DNA from: Pantoea sp. Brub
Lineage (GTDB): Bacteria; Pseudomonadota; Gammaproteobacteria; Enterobacterales; Enterobacteriaceae
Direction of reading: 5' to 3'
Length of the DNA: 64,000 nt
Assembly (NCBI GenBank): GCA_016642085.1
Contig: VOQV01000005.1
Location: 1-64,000 of the forward strand
Shown one piece after another: positions 56,573 to 64,000 of the stretch. Made by a program: the position numbers and the translations under genes. Position 1 is the stretch's first letter; each line of letters begins with the position of its first letter. A model generated the notes under the pieces. The model searched no databases, was not told the origin of the DNA, and saw only the letters and a list, made by a program, of their open reading frames with translations.

Positions 56573-58252
56573 TTAACATTCATTTAAATTAAAATTTTTT
56601 ATATCATTGTTTAATATATTTAATATACGGTTAGCTATTTCTCTTTCTCCCATTATAACTTGATTAGCTCCTCGTTCCATAATATAATCAACTTCATCAT
56701 CATAGTGAGCACGTGCAATAATTTCTATTTCACTATATTTTTTCCTAGTTGCAGTAACTATTTCTCCTGCTTCATATCCATTAGGAATAGTGATTAATAA
56801 CCACCGTGCATATTTTAAATTTGTAAGATTCATTATATTTTCATCAGTACCATTTCCTAATACTGTAATAATGTTTCGTTTTCGCAAATTTTCAACTATT
56901 GAACGAGAATTTTCTACTATTACTAATGGTATTTTTATCTGATCAAGTTTATCTCCTAAAACACTACCAACACGACCATAACCTATCATAACTACATGAT
57001 TACAAATATTTGTTAATTTTTTTTGCTGTTTTTCAGTTAATTTACCCAATATATCTTCTTGAATTTTATGATTAATTTTATCTAAATATTTTTCCATTAA
57101 AGTAAATATTATAGGATTGATGATAATCGATATAATCGATGCAGCTAAAATGAAATTGCGAATTTCATTGCTTAATATGCCTAAAGAAATACCTAATCCT
57201 GTTAATATAAAAGAAAATTCACCGATTTGAGCTAAACTAACTGAAATAGTTAATGCAGTTTTACGTGAATGACCTAATAAGATAACCAGAAACCAGGCAA
57301 CTATTGATTTTCCAATTATAACAATAGTTAAAGCACTTAAAACTGCTAATGGTTGTTTAATTATAATAGTTGGATTAAATAACATTCCAACTGATACAAA
57401 AAATAATACAGCAAAAGCATCACGTAATGGTAAAGTATCCTTAGCTGCACGATGACTTAATTCTGATTCATTCAGTACCATTCCAGCAAAAAAAGCTCCA
57501 AGTGCAAAAGAAATATTAAAAAGTTTTACTGCTCCAAATGCTACGCCTAATGCTAAAGCAAGAACTGCTAAAGTAAATAATTCACGAGAACCAGTACTAG
57601 CACTTTTTGCTAATATCCAAGGAATAACTTTACGACCTACTATAATCATTAAAGCTATGAAAGTCATAATTTTACTAATTATCCAAATAAGATCAATTGT
57701 TAATAATTTTATACTATTATTAGTATGTGACATACTAACTATTACTGGTAATAATACTAATGTGAGTACCATAACTATATCTTCAACAATTAACCAACCA
57801 ATAGCTATTTGACATCTCTTAATGTTAATTAACTTTCTTTCCTCTAATGTACGCATTAATACAACAGTACTTGCTGTTGATAAAGATAAACCAAATATTA
57901 AACCAGTAGTCCATAACCAATGCATGACCCATGATAATATTATTCCTAATAAAGTAGACATAACTATTTGAGCAATAGCTCCTGGAATAGCAATATTTTT
58001 TACTACTAATAAATCCATTAATGAAAAATGCAAACCAATACCGAACATAAGCAAAATAACACCTAATTCTGCTAATTCTGGAATTAAATTGGTATCTGCA
58101 ATAAAACCAGGAGTAAAAGGTCCAGCAAGTATTCCTGCTATTAAATAGCCTACTAAAGGAGAAATTTTTAAACGATTAGCTAACATTCCTAATATAAAAG
58201 CTAAAATAAATACTCCAACAATAGTACTAATTAATGATGTTGATTGATGCAT
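56573..58252 (-). CDS. ybaL: CPA2-family cation/proton antiporter YbaL
   Basis: Na/H exchanger domain plus RCK/TrkA-N domain (HVVMIGYGRVGSVLGDKL); adjacent to adk. Confidence 0.93.
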   Translation of the reverse strand: MHQSTSLISTIVGVFILAFILGMLANRLKISPLVGYLIAGILAGPFTPGFIADTNLIPELAELGVILLMFGIGLHFSLMDLLVVKNIAIPGAIAQIVMSTLLGIILSWVMHWLWTTGLIFGLSLSTASTVVLMRTLEERKLINIKRCQIAIGWLIVEDIVMVLTLVLLPVIVSMSHTNNSIKLLTIDLIWIISKIMTFIALMIIVGRKVIPWILAKSASTGSRELFTLAVLALALGVAFGAVKLFNISFALGAFFAGMVLNESELSHRAAKDTLPLRDAFAVLFFVSVGMLFNPTIIIKQPLAVLSALTIVIIGKSIVAWFLVILLGHSRKTALTISVSLAQIGEFSFILTGLGISLGILSNEIRNFILAASIISIIINPIIFTLMEKYLDKINHKIQEDILGKLTEKQQKKLTNICNHVVMIGYGRVGSVLGDKLDQIKIPLVIVENSRSIVENLRKRNIITVLGNGTDENIMNLTNLKYARWLLITIPNGYEAGEIVTATRKKYSEIEIIARAHYDDEVDYIMERGANQVIMGEREIANRILNILNNDIKNFNLNEC

Positions 58253-59173
58253 GAATAATTTCCTTTTTGATGAGGATTGATTGTATTAATGCAATTGAAT
58301 ATTTGTATTGATATAGATGTTGTCAAATAAACATCTTTTATATTTCATATGAAATATAATTTAATTAGATTTACTATTTTGATATTGGATAATATTGTCA
58401 TTTATAAAATCAAATTTTCAATAAATAAAAATTTGATTTTTAATACATTCAAAAATAAAACAAATTTTTTTATTTTAAGATTATCAATATATTTTATATA
58501 ATAAAAATATATCATTAATCATTTAATAATTGCAATAATATGCAATTACAATTCAATATAATATACATAATTATTATTTAATAATTATTAATTACATAAA
58601 CATTAATAATTTAGTAATGATAAATTATTAATTTCAATTAATTAAAATGTATTTAATAAATATATACGCAAAAGAGTAAATTAATTTTTATTAAAATAAA
58701 AATTAATTTATCTTAAATAAGTAATAGTAAACATGTTATATAAATTATTTAATAATAATTAAATAATTTTTTGTTAGGCATAATATATTTTTTTCTTTAA
58801 ATTTTTAAGAATATTTATGAAAACATAATAAACATTTAGATCTGTATTATATAATATATAAAATTATAATAATATTGATTATTAATTATACATTTGTCAT
58901 TATTGCTATTATAATTATACACAAATATATTATACAGAAATCATTTTAATTTAAATACAATAACATTATTTTTCATAAAATATAGTTTATGCAAAATATA
59001 TAATTAGAATTTATATGTGTTATTGTATAAATAGATGTTTGTTTTCAACAAATATTCTTATAAGCAATGTTGTTTTTGTAATAAAAATTTTGTTAACTGA
59101 TTAAATATTATCATAATAAACAATTAATTTATTACAAATTAAATTAATTGTCTAATTATTAACAATATTTTTT

Positions 59174-59752
59174 TTATTTTAACATTTCTTGTTCAACTAA
59201 TAATATCAATATATGTATTATTTTAATATGCATTTCTTGGATACGATCTGCATAACCAAAATGCGGTATACAAATTTCTATGTCAGCACTGCCAGACATT
59301 TTACCACCATTTTTTCCAGTTAAAAGAATTACTTTCATTTTTTTTGCATGTGCTGAATTAATTGCTTGAATAATATTAGATGAATTACCAGAAGTAGATA
59401 TGCTTAATAATGCATCATCTGCACGACCAATAGTATCAATATAACGAGAAAATACATAATCATAACCAAAATCATTACCTACACAAGAAAAATAGCTAAT
59501 ATCAGATATAGCTATTGCTGGATATCCAATTCTATTTTCGCGAAATTTACCAGATAATTCTTCAGCAAAATGCATAGCATCGCAATGGGAACCACCATTG
59601 CCACAGGAGTATACCTTACGCCCTTTTTTAAACGTTTGAGCTAATAATAAAGCAGCAGATTGAATTTGCTCAAGATTAAGATCATTATTTAAAAAAGTAT
59701 TAATAATATTTTTAGCTTCATTAAATTCTGAAAGAATAGTTTGTTTATACAA
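59174..59752 (-). CDS. gmhA: Phosphoheptose isomerase
   Basis: SIS domain [37 protein letters not shown]. Confidence 0.95.
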   Translation of the reverse strand: MYKQTILSEFNEAKNIINTFLNNDLNLEQIQSAALLLAQTFKKGRKVYSCGNGGSHCDAMHFAEELSGKFRENRIGYPAIAISDISYFSCVGNDFGYDYVFSRYIDTIGRADDALLSISTSGNSSNIIQAINSAHAKKMKVILLTGKNGGKMSGSADIEICIPHFGYADRIQEMHIKIIHILILLVEQEMLK

Positions 59753-59848
59753 ATGGATACCTTATTAAATTATAAATCTTACTATATATAATATTTAATA
59801 TAGTATTCATAAAATTAAATATTTATATATTATTTTTTTTAAAGATTG

Positions 59849-61108
59849 TTATATATTTGATTTGTATTCAATTATTTTATAAACAGATGTTAAATATGCC
59901 TGTAAAGCCAAAGTTACATCTTCTAGATCTACTGACTCAGATGGATGATGACTAATCCCACGATGATTACGTATAAAAATCATAGCAACAGGCCAATTTT
60001 TAGCAAAAGAAACAGCATCATGTCCAGCACCACTAGGTAATGAAAAGCAACGACCTTGTGTTTTAATTAAAACATCACATAAAATCTTTTTTAAATCTGA
60101 ATCAAATACAATGCTTTTCATTCTATATAATTCATTAAATTTAAAATTTAATCCAGAACATTTTGCAATATATTTTGCTTTATTTAAAATAATAGAAATT
60201 AAATAATCTAATATATAATTTTTAGAAGCTCGAATATCAAGTAATAAATCTACTTTTCCTGGAATTATATTTACTGCACCTGGTTTACAATTTATAATAT
60301 TTACTGTGGCTACTACTTGAGAAATATTTATTAAGGCTATTTCTTCTATAAAACTAATCCATTTAGCAGATGCTACCAAAGCATCTTTGCGATAAGACAT
60401 AGGTACAGTGCCAGCATGACCAGATTCACCAATAAATTTACATTCAAAACGACGAGCAGCATGTATATTTGTTACTACTCCAAGTGCTAAATCTTCATTT
60501 TCTAAACATGGTCCTTGTTCGATATGTAGTTCTAAATATGCAATAATATCTTCTTTATTACGAGCTGCATAACTAATTTTATTGCTATCAAGACCAATTT
60601 CTTTCATGGCTTGTTTAATGGTAATATTATTAATATCAGATTTACAAACCCAATTCTTATGCCAAGTTCCAGATATACCTTTGCTACCAAGAAATGGTAT
60701 GCCAAATCTTATACCTTCTTCATCTCCAAAACCAATGACTTCAATAGATACAATAAAATGTATTTTATTTTTATTTAACCAATGTACTATTTCGATAGCA
60801 GCTAAAACTCCAAGTACTCCATCATAATAACCAGCATTATATACTGTATCTAAATGAGAACCTAATACAAGTGCAGGAGCACCTAGTTTGATGGATTCAT
60901 AACGACCACAAATATTTCCTACTGCATCTTGCCAAATTTCCATACCTGCTTCTGCCATCCAATTGCCAACTAATTTATTAGCTTGTAGATGTTCTTTGGA
61001 TAAATATGTTCGTGTTAATCCATTTTTTGTAGAACTTATTTTAGATAATTCTTTACAACGCAACATAACACGCTTTGCAGCTATTCGTGCTTCATTAATA
61101 TTCATCAT
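59849..61108 (-). CDS. hpxK: Allantoate amidohydrolase-like M20 peptidase-family enzyme (HpxK/AllC-like)
   Basis: M20 motifs GSHLDTVYNAGYYDGVLGVLAAIE, GFGDEEGIRFG, LELHIEQGPCLE; coupled to an aminotransferase gene. Confidence 0.82.
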   Translation of the reverse strand: MMNINEARIAAKRVMLRCKELSKISSTKNGLTRTYLSKEHLQANKLVGNWMAEAGMEIWQDAVGNICGRYESIKLGAPALVLGSHLDTVYNAGYYDGVLGVLAAIEIVHWLNKNKIHFIVSIEVIGFGDEEGIRFGIPFLGSKGISGTWHKNWVCKSDINNITIKQAMKEIGLDSNKISYAARNKEDIIAYLELHIEQGPCLENEDLALGVVTNIHAARRFECKFIGESGHAGTVPMSYRKDALVASAKWISFIEEIALINISQVVATVNIINCKPGAVNIIPGKVDLLLDIRASKNYILDYLISIILNKAKYIAKCSGLNFKFNELYRMKSIVFDSDLKKILCDVLIKTQGRCFSLPSGAGHDAVSFAKNWPVAMIFIRNHRGISHHPSESVDLEDVTLALQAYLTSVYKIIEYKSNI

Positions 61109-62343
61109 TATTCATTATACTCGTAATAATTCCATGCTGCTTCTACTGCAGCTCCATGTATAGTTTTATAACCAAGATAATTTAAAACTGAATCTAATGC
61201 TGATAAAGTTTGCATAACACAATCTTTGCGTGCATTATAGCCCATAGTGCTTATACGCCATATTTTGCCATTTAAATGTCCAAAAGATGTACCTATTTCA
61301 ATAGCAAAATCTTCTAACATAATTTTTCGTACTTGTTCACCATTAATACCTGAAGGTATTACAACACCTAATATATTATTCATTTTATATTTTGAATTAC
61401 CAAAAATTTTTAAACCCATCCCTTCAATACCTTTAACTAAAGCTGTACCATGAACTTTATGTCTTTTAATATTATTTTCTAACCCATCTTGTAAAATAAG
61501 ACGTGCACATTCACGTGCACCAAACAGTGCTGTAGTAGCTTCAGTATGGTGATTTAAACGTTCAGGACTCCAGTAATCTATTATCATTCCAAGATCAAAA
61601 TAATTTGAATAAATCATTTCTTCAGAACCATCAATATGAATTGAAGTTTTAATTCCTTTTTCTATACATTTACGCTTACGAATCAACTCACTTGTTTTAG
61701 TATTGAAAGTTATTGGTGAAGTACCTGGAGGTCCTCCAAGACATTTTTGCATGCCAGCAGATACTGCATCTAAATTCCATTTATCTGTTTCTAATTCATT
61801 ACCTCCTATAGATGCTGTTGCATCGGTATAAAATAGTATGTCATACATTTTACAAATAATACCCAATTCTTCTAAAGGTTGTAACATAGTAGTTGAAGTA
61901 TCGCCGTGTACTGTCAATAACATGCTAGGTCTTATTTGTTTGATAGCATCTTCTACTTGTTCAGATGTAAAAATATTACCCCAAGGAACTTTAATATCAT
62001 ATACTTGAGCATGGCAACGACGAGCAATTTCACATAATAAATATCCAAATCTTCCAAAAACTAAAACTAATACTTTATCTCTTGGTCTAATCAATGACAC
62101 TAAAATAGATTCAATTCCTGCTCTTGAAGTTCCATTAATAAGCATTGTAGAATAATTATTAGTGCAAAAGATATTACGATAAAACTTCATAACTTCATTC
62201 ATATAACTTGTCATTATAGGATCATATTGACCTATTAATTGACTAGACATAGCTTTTAATATACGAGGGTCAATATTTATTGGTCCTGGACCCATTAATA
62301 AACGTTGAGGTATATTTAATTCATGATACTGTAATGAATTCAC
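61108..62343 (-). CDS. hpxJ: Ureidoglycine-glyoxylate aminotransferase-like class V PLP enzyme (HpxJ/PucG-like)
   Basis: LLMGPGPINIDPRILKAMSSQLIGQYDP; PLP Lys region SAGMQKCLGGPPGTSPI. Confidence 0.8.
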   Translation of the reverse strand: MNSLQYHELNIPQRLLMGPGPINIDPRILKAMSSQLIGQYDPIMTSYMNEVMKFYRNIFCTNNYSTMLINGTSRAGIESILVSLIRPRDKVLVLVFGRFGYLLCEIARRCHAQVYDIKVPWGNIFTSEQVEDAIKQIRPSMLLTVHGDTSTTMLQPLEELGIICKMYDILFYTDATASIGGNELETDKWNLDAVSAGMQKCLGGPPGTSPITFNTKTSELIRKRKCIEKGIKTSIHIDGSEEMIYSNYFDLGMIIDYWSPERLNHHTEATTALFGARECARLILQDGLENNIKRHKVHGTALVKGIEGMGLKIFGNSKYKMNNILGVVIPSGINGEQVRKIMLEDFAIEIGTSFGHLNGKIWRISTMGYNARKDCVMQTLSALDSVLNYLGYKTIHGAAVEAAWNYYEYNE

Positions 62344-62513
62344 AGTTATTTCCTATGTTAAAATTGTAAGATTATAAATTAAAACATATTGTGAATTCTA
62401 TTTATGTGTATTTCTACTAACAAATAAAAAACAATTACTTCTAATTTATATCTAATATTGAACATAATCAATTCATGTAAGTGTGACTATATACAAATAA
62501 AAATAATAAAATA

Positions 62514-64000
62514 ATGATGAATAATAATTTAATTAAATCTGGTATAGCTGTTACTCCTCATTATTTAGCTACTGAAAGTGCTTTAGAAATCTTACAAGAA
62601 GGAGGTAATGCAATTGAAGCCATGGTAGCTGCAGCTGCAACTATATCAGTAATTTATCCTCATATGAATGGTTTAGGCGGAGATGGGTTCTGGTTAATTA
62701 TTCCTATTGAAGGAGAACCAATCGCTATTGATGCTAGTGGTAAAGCTGGTTCTTTAGCCAATCTAGATTTTTATCGTAATGAACCATATATTCCTTACCG
62801 TGGCCCAAAAGCTGCAATTACTGTAGCTGGTACTATAAGTGGTTGGATTCAAGCTCTTTCTATTGGATCATTTTGGAATAAAACATGTATTCCTATATCT
62901 TTAAAACGTTTATTACGTGATGCTATTAAATATGCTTTAAATGGAATTCCTATAACATATTCGCAAGTTATTGCTACAAAAACTAAATTTTTAGAATTAC
63001 AAAACCAACCAGGTTTTGTAGAAACATTTTTACCTAACTCTTATATACCTTCTATAGGTAGTAATTTTATTCAACCAAAATTAGGTAACATATTATATCA
63101 ATTATCTGAAGAAGGATTAGACAGTTTTTACCGTGGGAATATTGCTTGCAATTTAGCGAAACAAATGCACAAACTAAAAATGCCTATAATTCTTGAAGAT
63201 CTTCAAAAACAATACGCTATTAGTTATACACCTATACACATGCATCATAGTAAAGGTAAAATTTGGAATACAAAACCACCTACACAAGGTATAATATCTT
63301 TAATTATTTTAGGCATTCTTGATCAATTTAATATGAATAATATTAGTGATGCACAAATGATTCATCTCACTGTTGAAGCTACAAAAAAAGCTTTTATGTT
63401 ACGTGATAAATTTATTACAGATCCTGGTTATATTAATATTACTAAAAAAATATATAGATATCTTAATAAAAACAAACTAGTCGATTTAGCTAATCAAATT
63501 AATATAAAACAAGCATCTGCATATAAAAATGTATTATACGAACCAAGTGATACAGTATGGATGGGGACAATGGATAAATATGGTCTTGCTGTATCGTTTA
63601 TTCAAAGTATTTATCATGAATTTGGTAGTGGTGTGGTATTACCAGAGACAGGTATAATTTGGCAAAATCGTGGAACTACATTTAGTTTAAATCCTAAACA
63701 TATATTAGCTTTGCATCCAGGTAAAAAACCTTTTCATACCCTTAATCCTGCAGGAGCAAAACTTAAAAATAATAGCATTATAATTTATGGCAGTATGGGA
63801 GGAGATGGTCAACCTCAAACACAAGCAGCTATTTTTAATCGTTATGCAATTCAAAATGTATCTCTACAAGACGCTATTAGCTCTCCTAGATGGTTATTTG
63901 GCAGAACATGGGGAGCAAATTCCAACTCTTTAAAAGTTGAAAATAGATTTAATATTAAGACAATCGAACAATTAAATAATTTAGGTCATAATATTGAATT
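62514..64000 (+). CDS. hpxW: Gamma-glutamyltransferase-family protein, probable oxamate amidohydrolase (HpxW-like), truncated by window edge
   Basis: ORF reads MMNNNLIKSGIAVTPHYLATESALEILQEGGNAIEAMVAAAATISVIYPHMNGLGGDGFWLI...EPSDTVWMGTMDKYGLAVSFIQSIYHEFGSG...; open to window end; absent from ORF track. Confidence 0.8.
   Translation, partial: MMNNNLIKSGIAVTPHYLATESALEILQEGGNAIEAMVAAAATISVIYPHMNGLGGDGFWLIIPIEGEPIAIDASGKAGSLANLDFYRNEPYIPYRGPKAAITVAGTISGWIQALSIGSFWNKTCIPISLKRLLRDAIKYALNGIPITYSQVIATKTKFLELQNQPGFVETFLPNSYIPSIGSNFIQPKLGNILYQLSEEGLDSFYRGNIACNLAKQMHKLKMPIILEDLQKQYAISYTPIHMHHSKGKIWNTKPPTQGIISLIILGILDQFNMNNISDAQMIHLTVEATKKAFMLRDKFITDPGYINITKKIYRYLNKNKLVDLANQINIKQASAYKNVLYEPSDTVWMGTMDKYGLAVSFIQSIYHEFGSGVVLPETGIIWQNRGTTFSLNPKHILALHPGKKPFHTLNPAGAKLKNNSIIIYGSMGGDGQPQTQAAIFNRYAIQNVSLQDAISSPRWLFGRTWGANSNSLKVENRFNIKTIEQLNNLGHNIE

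Noticed and set aside
60582-61453. ORFs of 81, 66 and 68 aa (+) inside hpxK/hpxJ
   Set aside because: Antisense shadow ORFs.
1-64000. CRISPR arrays, IS elements, prophage, rRNA operons, toxin or defence systems
   Set aside because: No spaced direct repeats, transposase/integrase motifs, rRNA signatures or defence-family motifs seen by reading; the content is ancestral housekeeping genes.

Overview
The window is visibly AT-rich, gene-dense and free of mobile elements. It looks like a reduced-genome gammaproteobacterial insect endosymbiont; gene content and E. coli-like order suggest a Candidatus Blochmannia-type ant symbiont, but this is inference without a database search. Blocks collinear with E. 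coli are: aspC-ompF-asnS / pyrD-pqiABC-fabA-ycbZ-ompA-tusE; argU-folD-cysS-lpxH-purEK; proC-brnQ-yajC-secDF-ribD-ribH-nusB-thiL-dxs-yajR-cyoEDCBA-bolA-tig-clpPX-lon-hupB-ppiD-mdlAB-ffs-hha-dnaX-ybaB-htpG-adk-ybaL; and gmhA next to an allantoate/ureidoglycine/oxamate-type purine nitrogen cluster (hpxK, hpxJ, divergent hpxW). The two edge genes (aspC, hpxW) are missing from the supplied ORF track. The main points of interest are: the ureide-nitrogen cluster in a reduced genome; a frameshifted thiI C-terminal remnant at the expected syntenic site; a perfect palindrome with 36-bp arms downstream of htpG; an expanded repetitive linker in OmpA; a conserved sigma32-like lon promoter; a tau-less DnaX; and retention of Hha.
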